The notes beneath the pieces were generated by a model that was given only the letters and a program-made list of their open reading frames with translations, was not told where the DNA came from and made no database searches. A DNA stretch of 64,000 nucleotides. It comes from Leptospira ryugenii. Lineage in GTDB: Bacteria > Spirochaetota > Leptospiria > Leptospirales > Leptospiraceae. Positions 51,351 to 60,951 of this stretch are shown piece after piece. Numbering within the stretch: position 1 is the first letter of the stretch; each line of letters starts with the position of its first letter. The translations under genes were made by a program, and so were the position numbers. The stretch spans positions 62,001-126,000 of the forward strand of contig NZ_BFBB01000001.1 of assembly GCF_003114855.1 (NCBI RefSeq), in the 5' to 3' direction.

Positions 51351-53468
51351 TTATTCGTCGTCTTTGCTATTGACTTTGTATTTTTTCATTAACTCTTCGG
51401 CCACGTTTCTTGGGACAGGAGCATACTTGGAAAATTCCATAGCAAACTCTGCCTTTCCTTGTGTGGAGGAACGAAGCACAGTGGAGTAACCAAACATGTC
51501 CGCGAGAGGGACTTCAGCTTCAATCTTTGCATAGCCACCTTCCTCGGTTGTGTTTAAGATCATACCTCGTCTTTGGTTAATGGAGGCAAGGATGGCACCT
51601 TGGAACTCAGACGGTCCTTCCACATCCACTTTCATGATTGGTTCTAGGATGATGGGAGCGGCTTTTGAGAAGCCTTGTCTGAATGCATACCGTGCACCAA
51701 TTTGGAAGGCCATATCCGAGGAGTCCACATCGTGGTATGCTCCATCGTTGATTGTACAGCGAACTCCAATAATTGGGAATCCAATGAGCGATCCTCTTTC
51801 CAAACAGGAACGGAATCCTTTGTCGCAAGATCCAATGTACTCACGAGGGATAGATCCACCAACGATCTTATCTACAAATTCATAGTCCTTGCCTTCATCC
51901 AAAGGAATTGGATCCATGATGCCTGCCACACGTGAGAATTGTCCCTGGCCACCAGTTTGCTTTTTGTGAGTGTAATCAAAATCAGCAGATTTGGTGATGG
52001 TTTCGCGGTAGGCAACTTGCGGTGCTCCCGTCACTAAATCCACACCATACTCTCTCTTCATCCTTTCGATATAGACTTCTAAGTGCAATTCACCCATACC
52101 TTTGATGATGGTCTGGCCGGATTCCTTGTCCATTTCCGTTTGGAAAGTTGGGTCTTCTTTTGTGAATCGGTTCAATGCCTTTGCTAAGTTCGGGAGTTGT
52201 TTTGATTCTTTGCACTCGATGGTAAGGGAAATAACAGGGCTTGGAACAAACATTGATTCCATTGTTACTTTGACTTTTCCATCAGTGAATGTATCCCCTG
52301 AGGCACAATCAATACCAAAAAGGGCAACAATATCTCCAGCCTCTGCTTTGGTAATGTCTTCCATTTCATTGGAGTGCATACGCACCAATCTACCAACGTT
52401 GTGACGTTTGTTGTTGGAGGCATTGTAAATGGTCATACCTTTTTCGAGTTTGCCTTGGTAAACACGAACGTATGTTAGCTGCCCATACCTTCCATCTTCA
52501 AGTTTAAATGCTAAACAAACAAGAGGTTTTTCAGGGTCAGATTCCATGATGACTTCATTTTCTTCATTGCCTACTTCTTTGGCTCTGTTCACAACATCAT
52601 AGGGAGAGGCTAAAAAGTCTGCTACGCCATCGAGTAGCTTTTGAACACCTTTGTTTTTGAAAGCTGATCCCATAAAAACAGGAACAAACTTAAGTTGGAG
52701 CACCCCTCGTCGGATTGCTTCCTTGATTCTTGCTTCAGTAGGTGTGCCTTCTAAAAGTTCTTCAGTCAATTCATCACTGAAGAGGGATACTGCATCGAGT
52801 AATCCTTCTCTTTTTTCTTCTGCTTGGGCTTTTAACTCCTCAGGGATTTCAGTGATTTTGATGTCCTGACCGTTGGGACCTTCGAAGTAATATGCCTTCA
52901 TCTCAATGAGGTCTATGATTCCTTTTAGGTCGTTTTCCAATCCGATTGGGATTTGGACGGCATGTGCGTTTAGGTGTAATTTTTCTCTGAGTTGTTCGAT
53001 CACACGCCAAGGGTTGGCACCAGTTCTGTCCAATTTGTTGATGAAGGCAACACGAGGGACACTGTATCGCTTCATCTGTCGGTCTACTGTGATGGACTGA
53101 GATTGCACACCCGCCACCCCACAGAGTACCATAATCGCTGAATCAAGTACCCTAAGGGAGCGCTCCACCTCGATGGTGAAATCCACGTGGCCTGGTGTGT
53201 CAATGATGTTGATGGTAATGTCTTTCCAAGTGGCGTAGGTAGCGGCTGACTGGATTGTAATCCCACGCTCACGCTCCAAGTCCATACTGTCCATAGTGGC
53301 ACCAACGCCGTCTTTTCCGCGCACCTCATGGATGGCGTGGATTTTGTTCGTATAGAATAAAATACGTTCTGTCAGGGTGGTTTTCCCTGAGTCAATGTGT
53401 GCAGAAATTCCGATATTACGGATTTTCTCTAATTTTGGATCCCTTTTTGTCGCTGTCGTTGCGGTCAT
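51351..53468 (-). CDS. fusA: Elongation factor G, spirochaete/mitochondrial-like type
   Basis: Translational GTPase moving tRNAs and mRNA after peptide transfer. 705 residues. Seen: G1 [20 protein letters not shown]2 [14 protein letters not shown]3 DTPGHVDF, G4 [10 protein letters not shown]5 [10 protein letters not shown], and the domain IV/V segments. The G1 loop reads [13 protein letters not shown] rather than the common AHIDAGKTTTTER, a feature of the spdEFG/mitochondrial EFG1 branch. Ordinary EF-G may be encoded elsewhere, as spirochaetes often carry two versions. Start ATG 53468 follows GGGGAATGT. Single gene, closed by a strong terminator; not in a str operon (no rpsL, rpsG or tuf nearby). 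Confidence 0.93.
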   Translation of the reverse strand: MTATTATKRDPKLEKIRNIGISAHIDSGKTTLTERILFYTNKIHAIHEVRGKDGVGATMDSMDLERERGITIQSAATYATWKDITINIIDTPGHVDFTIEVERSLRVLDSAIMVLCGVAGVQSQSITVDRQMKRYSVPRVAFINKLDRTGANPWRVIEQLREKLHLNAHAVQIPIGLENDLKGIIDLIEMKAYYFEGPNGQDIKITEIPEELKAQAEEKREGLLDAVSLFSDELTEELLEGTPTEARIKEAIRRGVLQLKFVPVFMGSAFKNKGVQKLLDGVADFLASPYDVVNRAKEVGNEENEVIMESDPEKPLVCLAFKLEDGRYGQLTYVRVYQGKLEKGMTIYNASNNKRHNVGRLVRMHSNEMEDITKAEAGDIVALFGIDCASGDTFTDGKVKVTMESMFVPSPVISLTIECKESKQLPNLAKALNRFTKEDPTFQTEMDKESGQTIIKGMGELHLEVYIERMKREYGVDLVTGAPQVAYRETITKSADFDYTHKKQTGGQGQFSRVAGIMDPIPLDEGKDYEFVDKIVGGSIPREYIGSCDKGFRSCLERGSLIGFPIIGVRCTINDGAYHDVDSSDMAFQIGARYAFRQGFSKAAPIILEPIMKVDVEGPSEFQGAILASINQRRGMILNTTEEGGYAKIEAEVPLADMFGYSTVLRSSTQGKAEFAMEFSKYAPVPRNVAEELMKKYKVNSKDDE

Positions 53469-53598
53469 ACATTCCCCGTAACAGAAATGAATACATTTCT
53501 TCTGATTCTACCAAGATCAGAAATTGAGCTGTTTTGTAAAGTACTTGGGCTTTTTTAGGTGGGCGAAATCCTAGGTCATCTAGGCATTCGGATATAGT

Positions 53599-55128
53599 AT
53601 GTATTTATCACGTCTTAGGCGATTTTTTCGCACGATGTCTTTTGCCCGGGTTGTCTGCTTCGGTTTTCTCTCTGCCATCCTTTTAGGTTCTTTCTTTCTT
53701 TATGGAAATGAGGCGGGGAATCTGAGTTACGTGGATTCCGTTTACCTCTCTGCCTCAGCTATCTGTGTGACAGGCCTTTCGCCCATACCTATCAGCAGCC
53801 TTAGTTATTCTACTCATTGGATACTTTTGGTGCTCATCCAAATTGGTGGGCTCGGGATTATCAGTTTTACTGTTATCATAGGTTTTTTAATCAGTAAGGG
53901 CATATCGCGGAATACAAAATTTAATGCATTTGTGGTCGCTGCCATCGACAAAGATGATCCAAAGACGGACTCTATGTCAACAGGAGAAGTGAACCGTATT
54001 TTGATCTCGGTGGTGAATATTTCTTTCATCGTAGAGTTGTTAGGTGCTATTGGTTTGTTTTTGCACATGCCAGAGGCAGTAGAGGGAGACAACCCTCGTT
54101 GGTTTTTTTCACTCTTTACCTCTGTATCTGCTTTTAATAACGCAGGGTTTTCGATCGTGGATGATTTGAGTGGCCTTAGGGCAGAACCATTTTGTTTGTA
54201 CATTGTGAGCGCATTAGTAATCTTAGGTGGTATTGGTTTTCCGGTTATCATTCTTTTAGAAAAGATTCTTCTCACCGTCATCTTTCGGATCGTAGACAGG
54301 ATAGAAGTAGTGACAGAGACTTTGATGATGCGCAAGTCCTTAAAAACAGGAAAGATTCCCAAACTTTTATTTGTCCCTACTGTCCTTAGTGCTTTTTTGG
54401 AAGGGAGAATTGAAGATTATAACGACCACATACGAGGAGAATCAACAAGAATCCAATCAAAACTTTTAGTCTATGGCTCATTATTACTGATTTTATTTGG
54501 GACCTTGGGAGTTTATTTTTTAGAGGCTGGCAATCCACATACTTTGTCACCAATGGATGTTTCTGAAAGATTTGCGAATGCATTTTTTATCTCTGTCTGC
54601 TCTCGTACCGCAGGTTTTGCGACATTGGATTTTGGAAATCTAACTGACGCTTCCATCATTATCATAACAACTTTAATGTTTATCGGAGGTGGTCCGCAAG
54701 GAACGGCTGGCGGTATCAAAATCACAACATTCACTCTTCTATTAGCATATTTGAAAAATGTGATCCAGCCATCAAAACCAGTTATGTTGTTTGGTGAGGT
54801 GATTTCTAAAAACTCAGTAGCAGTGGCTATCCGAGTTTATTTTTTAGCTACCTTAGTATTTGCAGGCGCTTTTATTGTATTGGGTGTGTTAGATGGGAAT
54901 CAACATTCGCTGCATGTGATTTTCTTTGAACTCGTTTCTGCATTCTCCACAGTTGGGTTCAGTTTGAACTTGACATCACAGCTTGCCGATGTAGAAAAAA
55001 TTCTTTATGTTTTCCTTATGTTTGTGGGTAGAGTCGGAATTTTTACAGTTCTTATCGCTGCCACAGGTCATTCGGGCGTACCAAAGATGGGCGCAAGTGA
55101 CGATGGAGTAAAAATACAAGTAGGTTAA
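53599..55128 (+). CDS. TrkH/KtrB-type potassium transporter subunit
   Basis: 509 residues with the four-fold channel design of the Trk/Ktr/HKT superfamily. The four selectivity loops can be seen: SASAICVTGLSPI, TSVSAFNNAGFSI, SVCSRTAGFATLD and ELVSAFSTVGFSL, each with the conserved filter Gly. GGPQGTAGGIKITTF and the paired helices are also typical. It is an ion-conducting subunit and would need a cytoplasmic TrkA/KtrA partner, for which no gene is seen in this window. Start ATG 53599; the preceding 130-base gap, shared with fusA, contains several short inverted repeats. Confidence 0.9.
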   Translation: MYLSRLRRFFRTMSFARVVCFGFLSAILLGSFFLYGNEAGNLSYVDSVYLSASAICVTGLSPIPISSLSYSTHWILLVLIQIGGLGIISFTVIIGFLISKGISRNTKFNAFVVAAIDKDDPKTDSMSTGEVNRILISVVNISFIVELLGAIGLFLHMPEAVEGDNPRWFFSLFTSVSAFNNAGFSIVDDLSGLRAEPFCLYIVSALVILGGIGFPVIILLEKILLTVIFRIVDRIEVVTETLMMRKSLKTGKIPKLLFVPTVLSAFLEGRIEDYNDHIRGESTRIQSKLLVYGSLLLILFGTLGVYFLEAGNPHTLSPMDVSERFANAFFISVCSRTAGFATLDFGNLTDASIIIITTLMFIGGGPQGTAGGIKITTFTLLLAYLKNVIQPSKPVMLFGEVISKNSVAVAIRVYFLATLVFAGAFIVLGVLDGNQHSLHVIFFELVSAFSTVGFSLNLTSQLADVEKILYVFLMFVGRVGIFTVLIAATGHSGVPKMGASDDGVKIQVG

Positions 55129-55183
55129 GGGAAAATTCGCTTTACTAGAATATATAAAATCAATAAAACAAAGAGAGAAAAGA

Positions 55184-56212
55184 ATGAGCATTAAGATTAA
55201 AGAACTATTTACGCTTTCATTTAAGAAACCTGGCCTATCCCAAGAAGAATCTGGATTAGAGGAAAAAAAGAAGGCGGTTTCCGAGAAGTTGGAGGCAGCA
55301 TTTTCACGAGCTGAAAGTTTGGAAATACTCAATGCTAATTCAAAATGGGAAGATGCAAATTTGTTAGTGAAACCTCTTGCGCAGGATTGTTTAAAACTCT
55401 ATTTAATGTTAAACGATAAAAATCCTGGACTCGAGTCTAATGACTTGCAAAAGGCAGTAGCAGAAGTAACCAATGTCCCCGCAAAGTTGAAATTAAAACT
55501 TGAATATATTTTAAACTTTGAGCGAAGTACGAGCTTTTTAGAAGCGAAAGATCTAGAAAGAACGGAGGGTTTATTCACCTCCTTTTTAAATGATCTGGAA
55601 AGACTTTTTTCAAAGAAAAAAAGAGCAGAATGGAATACGGCTCTATCAAAACAGAAAAGAATTTGGAATCTTCAATTTTTAACACTCTTTATAGTGCTTT
55701 TCTCAGTGTCTTCAGGCACTTTCTATTATAAAATTCGATTTCCAAAACTTGCTAGTACCGATATCAGAATCTACGCACTGAATGAGGAAAACCCAGGTGT
55801 TCGATTGGAGCACTCAGCATTCTCGAAGATTAATGTATCGGAAAATGGAAATTGGGTTACCTATGAATTTATTTGGGATGCTCCGATTCTCGCAGGTCAG
55901 TTGCGGATTGATCCAACAGAGCAAGCTAGAATCCGAATTCAATTGAAGGAGCTTCAACTCTTTGATGAAAAGGGTTCACTGGTATTTAGCCATTCCTTTA
56001 TTTGGGGGGCGGATTTGCTTCCAGAAAATAAATTCCAATACGGTTCCATTCACGAGTTAAAGAATTCTGGAAAACCTTTCCCTGGGAAAGAAATTGAACT
56101 AGAATCTCTAGGTACGGATCCTGCTCTTCACTTACTTCTACCACGTTCACAGAAAATCAAAAAAGCGACACTTGTGATCCGCCATACAGAAATTAAAAAT
56201 CAATTTAAATAA
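55184..56212 (+). CDS. Unknown single-pass membrane protein
   Basis: 342 residues. An N-terminal cytoplasmic part of about 160 helical, charged residues; one membrane helix (LQFLTLFIVLFSVSSGTFYY, about 166-185); then a 150-residue outer domain rich in beta strands (DIRIYALNEENPGVRLE, WVTYEFIWDAPILAGQLRIDP, RIQLKELQLFDEKGSLVFSHSFIWG) that looks like a carbohydrate-binding-like or jelly-roll fold. No family is recognised. It is followed after six bases by the UbiA-type gene and then a thioredoxin-like gene, so a role in envelope glycan or lipid modification is possible by context. Confidence 0.72.
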   Translation: MSIKIKELFTLSFKKPGLSQEESGLEEKKKAVSEKLEAAFSRAESLEILNANSKWEDANLLVKPLAQDCLKLYLMLNDKNPGLESNDLQKAVAEVTNVPAKLKLKLEYILNFERSTSFLEAKDLERTEGLFTSFLNDLERLFSKKKRAEWNTALSKQKRIWNLQFLTLFIVLFSVSSGTFYYKIRFPKLASTDIRIYALNEENPGVRLEHSAFSKINVSENGNWVTYEFIWDAPILAGQLRIDPTEQARIRIQLKELQLFDEKGSLVFSHSFIWGADLLPENKFQYGSIHELKNSGKPFPGKEIELESLGTDPALHLLLPRSQKIKKATLVIRHTEIKNQFK

Positions 56213-56218
56213 GTCAAT

Positions 56219-57115
56219 ATGTTGATTCTCTATCTAAGATTGATGAGACTTCCGCAGTGGATCAAAAACTTGATCCTATTTGCTGGTCTAATTTTTTCTA
56301 AAAAAGTATTCGAATTAGATGCTTTAGGTAAAGTTTCATTAGCCTTCTTTTTCTTTTCTCTCGTTGCCAGTTCCCAGTATGTTTTCAATGATTTTTTAGA
56401 CCGTGAGGAAGATGCAAAACACCCTGAAAAAAAACATAGACCCATTGCCAGTGGGGAACTAGACGTTGGCATTGCTCTTGCGATCACAGGTATTATTTTA
56501 CCCTTTGCCTTGATTGGCTCCTATTTACTCTCTGTGCCTTTTTTCTTTCTAACTATATTTTATTTAGGATTTAACATTATCTATAGTAAGGTGCTCAAAC
56601 ACATTGTGATTCTGGATGTGATGAGTATTTCAATCGGTTTCGTATTACGGGCGATTGCAGGTGCCTTGGTGATCGGGGTACAATTTTCAAATTGGTTGTT
56701 GTTGTGTACATTTATGTTGGCTTTGTTTTGGGGATTTTCCAAACGCAGGGGAGAGATCTCTATCCTTAAAGACCAGGCTGGCAAACACAGAAAGATATTG
56801 CAGGAATATTCCATTGAGTTTTTGGATTTGATGATGGCGATCGTAGCTACATTAACGCTTGTTAGCTATGTCATGTATACTGTTAGTCCCACTACCGCAA
56901 AAAGTTTGGGCACGGAACATATGGTCTATACAGTGCCGATTGTAGTTTATGCTATTTTTAGAAGTTTGTACATCATCTACATCAAGAATATGGGGCATGA
57001 CCCAACGAGAGCCATTCTGACTGATAAGGCAGTTTTGGTTTCCGGGGTTCTCTGGCTCCTTTTGGTATTATCTCTAATGTTTGGAAACTTTTCTGGTCTT
57101 GTCCCCGTCCTATAA
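56219..57115 (+). CDS. UbiA-family prenyltransferase, decaprenyl-phosphate phosphoribosyltransferase type
   Basis: 298 residues, nine hydrophobic helices. Seen: LRLPQWIKNLILFAGLIFS start (typical of the Rv3806c/DPPR synthase branch), the first Asp-rich motif NDFLDREEDAKHPEK with RPIASG, and the second conserved region VILDVMSISIGFVLRAIAGA. Members of this branch transfer phosphoribose from PRPP to a polyprenyl phosphate, making precursors of arabinose-containing or related wall polymers; others attach prenyl groups to quinones. The sub-branch call is from overall sequence feel and the opening motif, so moderately sure. Confidence 0.8.
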   Translation: MLILYLRLMRLPQWIKNLILFAGLIFSKKVFELDALGKVSLAFFFFSLVASSQYVFNDFLDREEDAKHPEKKHRPIASGELDVGIALAITGIILPFALIGSYLLSVPFFFLTIFYLGFNIIYSKVLKHIVILDVMSISIGFVLRAIAGALVIGVQFSNWLLLCTFMLALFWGFSKRRGEISILKDQAGKHRKILQEYSIEFLDLMMAIVATLTLVSYVMYTVSPTTAKSLGTEHMVYTVPIVVYAIFRSLYIIYIKNMGHDPTRAILTDKAVLVSGVLWLLLVLSLMFGNFSGLVPVL

Positions 57116-57127
57116 GAAGAGGGTAAG

Positions 57128-57631
57128 ATGATCTTTTGGAAAAATTGGCCGTATTCATGGAAAATGGTTCTTGCCTTTCTCCTGTTCTTTGGAGCAACGC
57201 TCGGCTTTGCCCGGTTTCGCGCAAATCTGAGCCACCCTCGCATTTCTTTTGAATCCCTTTCTGTCCAACCTACGGACGTGAAGGCCTGGGAGGGGAAACC
57301 AAAGATTGTCTACTTTTGGGCAACATGGTGTACGGTTTGCAAAACCTATTCATACATCCTGAACCAAAACTTAAAACTTTTGGATGAACAAATGGTATTT
57401 CTTTCTGTTGTTGAGGATGAGCCTGGTAAGGAGTTTGATTCCTATATCGCGCACAACCCAATCCATTACCCAGTCTACCATGGTTCTTACTCTCTTCTCC
57501 AAGACTGGGGAGTGAGCGCTTTCCCCACCACTGTCTTTCTCAATTCTCATGGTGAGGTGGTATTTTATGATACGGGCATAATCAGCCCGCTGAGTTTTTG
57601 GCTCAGGTCCCTACTCACGAAGGTTCTCTGA
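57128..57631 (+). CDS. Membrane-anchored thioredoxin-like protein (TlpA/ScsD type)
   Basis: 167 residues. An N-terminal anchor (MVLAFLLFFGATLGFA), then a thioredoxin fold with VYFWATWCTVCKTYSY (WC-T-V-C redox site at about residues 68-71), a central sheet and VSAFPTTVFLNSHGEVV with the cis-Pro. Length and motif fit periplasmic thiol-disulfide reductases such as ScsD or TlpA. ATG 57128 follows AGAGGGTAAG. It is in the same operon as the UbiA-type gene (12-base gap). Confidence 0.85.
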   Translation: MIFWKNWPYSWKMVLAFLLFFGATLGFARFRANLSHPRISFESLSVQPTDVKAWEGKPKIVYFWATWCTVCKTYSYILNQNLKLLDEQMVFLSVVEDEPGKEFDSYIAHNPIHYPVYHGSYSLLQDWGVSAFPTTVFLNSHGEVVFYDTGIISPLSFWLRSLLTKVL

Positions 57632-57650
57632 GATGTCGATATTCTAAAGT

Positions 57651-58424
57651 ATGGAGAACCAACCCTTCAAGCCCAAACCACTCCTAAATAAGTCGGAGCT
57701 CCGCCAAATCAAACGGAGTCGGACAAGGATCGAAGGGAAAAAAATCATCACCGATGATGTTCGTAAACTCAAATCTCTAAAAGTTACCCCTGACCTAAGC
57801 GCTGGTGAAGCAGTCCATTACTATCGAGAACCGATTTGGATCGAATATTACATTCCGAAAGAATCACGATTTGCCTATGAAACTAAATACCTATTCATTC
57901 GTCTCTTTGATCCTGTCCCCACAGAAGAAGACAGTGACAAAGAGTTACAAAAGGCAATCGCAGGCCGCCATATTGTAGATCTCTGGAAATTTTCCCAGGA
58001 ATCGGAGGAGAACAAAAAACTTATTTTTTCTAGCTACCAAAATACTCTCGGCATGTTGGAAACTGTAAGCCAAATCTATTGGAACTACCGAGAGACCAAG
58101 AACCCAGAAGAGTTAAAGACTGCTTGTTATTTGGTGGAAGCTTTAATGAAGTATGAACCAACATTGGCCAGCTTACAGAAGTTTCGTGACTATTCGATCT
58201 ATAATTTAAATTTTTTGATTCGGCTATTAAACCAAACAAAACAGGAATTTTCCTTGGAAGATGCAACTGTTTCTCTCCTGATCAAAAGAAGGAATGAAAC
58301 TTGGGAGAGAGAGAATTTTGTTGAGGATGAGGACTTTGATTTGTTATCCGCACTTTTTTTTGAACAGGCGTTTCCAAATCGAGGTGCCCAAGAATTGAAT
58401 AGCGACGACCTTCTTTACCTATAG
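57651..58424 (+). CDS. Unknown 257-residue protein
   Basis: No family recognised. Basic N-terminus (SELRQIKRSRTRIEGKK), then an acidic, mainly helical body (EEDSDKELQKAIAG, SLEDATVSLLIKRRNE, DEDFDLLSALFFEQAF). There is no signal peptide or membrane helix. It follows the thioredoxin-like gene by 19 bases and overlaps the end of the convergent receiver-like gene by six bases. Confidence 0.7.
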   Translation: MENQPFKPKPLLNKSELRQIKRSRTRIEGKKIITDDVRKLKSLKVTPDLSAGEAVHYYREPIWIEYYIPKESRFAYETKYLFIRLFDPVPTEEDSDKELQKAIAGRHIVDLWKFSQESEENKKLIFSSYQNTLGMLETVSQIYWNYRETKNPEELKTACYLVEALMKYEPTLASLQKFRDYSIYNLNFLIRLLNQTKQEFSLEDATVSLLIKRRNETWERENFVEDEDFDLLSALFFEQAFPNRGAQELNSDDLLYL

Positions 58425-59303
58425 CGAACGAAAGAGAATGGATGAAAAGAGTTCCTTTCTCTTATCCATCTCAGTTCTGCCATCCTCAACACTTCCTTGT
58501 ACTAAAACATTCTCTAGCACTTGGTAGCGGATCGGTTTTGTTTGTTCTTGGAAGGCAAACTCGATTTTTTTGATCGGCTGTCCAAGTGGGGATTTTGCCT
58601 TTTGTTGTGCATCTTTTAAGGGAAAGGAGTGAACCACACTTGCCAAAAATTCTTCCCTAGACCAAAGACCAGGAGAAACGTCGGTGATTCCCAATCGTAG
58701 GTCTCTGTATAAATGTTCCTTTTGGAAATTTTTGATCCCAAAAAAAAGTATTTGTTTGGTTTCTTTAAGTTTTTTTAAACTTTCAACCGCTTTCTTTATG
58801 TCCATTGGCAGCTGGTCCCAATCCAAGATTGCAATTTGCGGTGGAGCTTGCCTAAGTCGTAAGAGAAAATGATCAAAGTCTCCATCAGAGGTTACAGATT
58901 GTCCAAAGGTATTGAGTATGATTTCTAATCTTCTGTCATAGGCTCTGGATTTTGTAAAAATTGCCCAATGCAAATCTTCTCTAGGAAGTGGGTAAAGAGG
59001 AAGCTGAAACAAAGAATGTATGCTTAGCTTCCAATGCAGACTCAAACCAGAGTCAATCATATCTGAAAGTTGATTCTCTGGTATCTCCCCCAATAACAAC
59101 GGTTCGATGCCCCAATCCAAAAGTTCTTTGACTAGCTCTGGATTAAATTTTGTAAAGATGTGAATCCCCTCACCTTTGTCCTTCCAATTTTTGGGGAGTA
59201 CGAGCTGGCTTTGGAGACCATTTGCCTTCAAAACTTCACTCAAAAGACTTAAATATGGCTCGTATTCCGCAGAGAGCAGAATCGCACCGAAGAGAGGATT
59301 CAT
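58419..59303 (-). CDS. Receiver-like protein, degenerate
   Basis: 294 residues. Two regions look like Rossmann-type receiver domains: residues 5-75 (GAILLSAEYEPYLSLLSEVLKANGLQ) and about 110-230 (WAIFTKSRAYDRRLEIILNTFGQSVTSDG, QIAILDWDQLP, ILFFGIKNF). The second keeps an Asp where phosphorylation would occur (LDWDQ) but lacks the usual acidic pair near the start and the clear Lys near the end, so phosphotransfer is doubtful. The C-terminal 60 residues are beta-rich (IKKIEFAFQEQTKPIRYQVLENVLV). The function is unknown. Confidence 0.65.
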   Translation of the reverse strand: MNPLFGAILLSAEYEPYLSLLSEVLKANGLQSQLVLPKNWKDKGEGIHIFTKFNPELVKELLDWGIEPLLLGEIPENQLSDMIDSGLSLHWKLSIHSLFQLPLYPLPREDLHWAIFTKSRAYDRRLEIILNTFGQSVTSDGDFDHFLLRLRQAPPQIAILDWDQLPMDIKKAVESLKKLKETKQILFFGIKNFQKEHLYRDLRLGITDVSPGLWSREEFLASVVHSFPLKDAQQKAKSPLGQPIKKIEFAFQEQTKPIRYQVLENVLVQGSVEDGRTEMDKRKELFSSILFRSL

Positions 59304-59361
59304 CCAAATCTTATTTTAGTTGACCCATACTCCAGAAAAGTCATTTTAATTTTACTCCACA

Positions 59362-59910
59362 ATGAAGCTCCTGAAACGCTACGCAAATAGACGGCTCTAT
59401 GACCCAGAGACAAGTTCTACCATTACTTTGGAGGACGTAGCAAAGATGATCATCGGAGGAGAAGAGATCAAAGTTTTAGATAATATGACAGGTGAGGACA
59501 TCACACCAAAAATCCTGGGTCAGACCTTTTTAAAGGTCAGTTTAGGACAGAGGAATGAGGATTTCTCCAATTTTATGCTCACCTCTCTAATTCGGGAAAC
59601 AGGACGAGACATTTCCGGGCTTTTCGAACGTTTGGTTCTCGGTGGGATCGGCGCCAATTACCTGACAAGGGATAGATTGGAAAAGATCATAACGTCCATG
59701 GTAGATTTAGGAGAATTGAAAGAGGTCGACTTTAGCAATTACCGGGAGGACTTACTTCGAAAAATGGCATCTCGTGCCAGTGAGAAAAAAGAACAGATCC
59801 AAAAAGACTTGGAAAAATTTTCGCAAAGTCTACAAGAAAAAGACACGAGCACCTTGGGCGATCTTTCGGAGAAATTGAAGGAAGTTGCCGAGAAACTCAA
59901 AGAAAATTGA
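59362..59910 (+). CDS. PHB/PHA accumulation regulator, DNA-binding domain protein (PhaR-like)
   Basis: 182 residues. Opens with [29 protein letters not shown] and [20 protein letters not shown], the PHB_acc_N signature of PhaR, a regulator that senses polyhydroxyalkanoate granules and represses phasin genes in other bacteria. The C-terminal part is a long Lys/Glu-rich coiled coil ([20 protein letters not shown]). No PHA synthase or phasin gene is visible here; the MaoC hydratase at 14.7 kb is the only related enzyme. It may regulate another lipid store. Confidence 0.85.
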   Translation: MKLLKRYANRRLYDPETSSTITLEDVAKMIIGGEEIKVLDNMTGEDITPKILGQTFLKVSLGQRNEDFSNFMLTSLIRETGRDISGLFERLVLGGIGANYLTRDRLEKIITSMVDLGELKEVDFSNYREDLLRKMASRASEKKEQIQKDLEKFSQSLQEKDTSTLGDLSEKLKEVAEKLKEN

Positions 59911-60021
59911 TCATTTTCGCCTAACATTTTATACAGATTCCTATCTAATTTTCAATACCTGCCTTTTTTTCTTCGTGGACAAAATCGGATTTCCTTCAGA
60001 GAACTATTTTGCGGAGTTTTT

Positions 60022-60936
60022 ATGAAATTTAACAGCATTTTAGAAGCAATTGGAAATACACCTCACATCCGACTTTCTCGACTTTTCGGGGATTCTCATG
60101 AGATTTGGCTGAAATTAGAGCGCCAAAATCCTGGTGGGTCCATCAAAGATAGGATTGCCTTAGCCATGATTGAGGATGCAGAAAAGTCGGGAAAACTGAC
60201 AAAAAATTCTGTCATCATTGAACCTACTTCGGGAAATACCGGGATAGGATTGGCAATGGTTGCTGCAGTCAAAGGTTATCCTATAACACTTGTTATGCCA
60301 GAGCACATGTCAATAGAAAGAAGACGCATCATGGCAGCTTATGGTGCCAATTTTGAGCTTACACCTAGAGAAAAGGGAATGCCAGGTGCCATTGCAAAAG
60401 CTACAGAAATGGTAGCCTCGAACCCAAATGCATGGATGCCCCAACAATTTGAAAATGAAGCAAACATAGAAGTTCATAGAAAAACTACCGCAGAAGAGAT
60501 AGCGAAAGATTTTCCAAATGGTTTGGACTACATGATCACAGGTGTGGGAACAGGTGGTCATATTTCTGGTTGTGCAGAGATCTTAAAACAAAAGTTTCCC
60601 AATTTGAAAGTGTTCGCGGTGGAACCGGAAGGCTCACCTGTGTTAAGTGGTGGAAAACCTGGCCCACACCCTCTGCAAGGGATTGGAGCAGGCTTCATTC
60701 CTAAAAACTGCAAAACAGATTTATTGGATGGGATCATAACGGTCGGTAAAGAGGAAGCATTTGAAATGGCAGTGAACATTGCCAAGAAAGAAGGTGTTTT
60801 TATCGGTGCCTCTTCTGGAGCTAGTTTGGCCGCTGTTGCAAAAAAATTAAAAGAGATTCCAGCTGGTTCTAAGGTATTGACTTTCTGCTACGATACAGGC
60901 GAGAGATATCTTTCAGTTGATGGGCTCTTTGTTTAA
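60022..60936 (+). CDS. cysK: Cysteine synthase A
   Basis: PLP enzyme making cysteine from O-acetylserine and sulfide. 304 residues. Seen: [15 protein letters not shown] with the PLP Lys, [20 protein letters not shown] (the Ser-Gly-Asn-Thr loop), [18 protein letters not shown] (phosphate-binding loop) and [14 protein letters not shown] 60022 follows TGCGGAGTTTTT. The 111-base gap upstream shows no leader structure I can recognise. topA follows in the same frame 15 bases after the stop. Confidence 0.93.
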   Translation: MKFNSILEAIGNTPHIRLSRLFGDSHEIWLKLERQNPGGSIKDRIALAMIEDAEKSGKLTKNSVIIEPTSGNTGIGLAMVAAVKGYPITLVMPEHMSIERRRIMAAYGANFELTPREKGMPGAIAKATEMVASNPNAWMPQQFENEANIEVHRKTTAEEIAKDFPNGLDYMITGVGTGGHISGCAEILKQKFPNLKVFAVEPEGSPVLSGGKPGPHPLQGIGAGFIPKNCKTDLLDGIITVGKEEAFEMAVNIAKKEGVFIGASSGASLAAVAKKLKEIPAGSKVLTFCYDTGERYLSVDGLFV

Positions 60937-60951
60937 TCGAGGTTCTGCAAT

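Noticed and set aside
53469..53598. Short inverted repeats between fusA and trkH (AGAAATG/CATTTCT and TTCTGAT/ATCAGAA)
   Set aside because: Seven-base arms in AT-rich DNA are expected by chance; no promoter boxes align with them clearly.
59911..60021. SAM- or cysteine-related riboswitch before cysK
   Set aside because: The gap is only 111 bases and shows no conserved riboswitch core or terminator hairpin.
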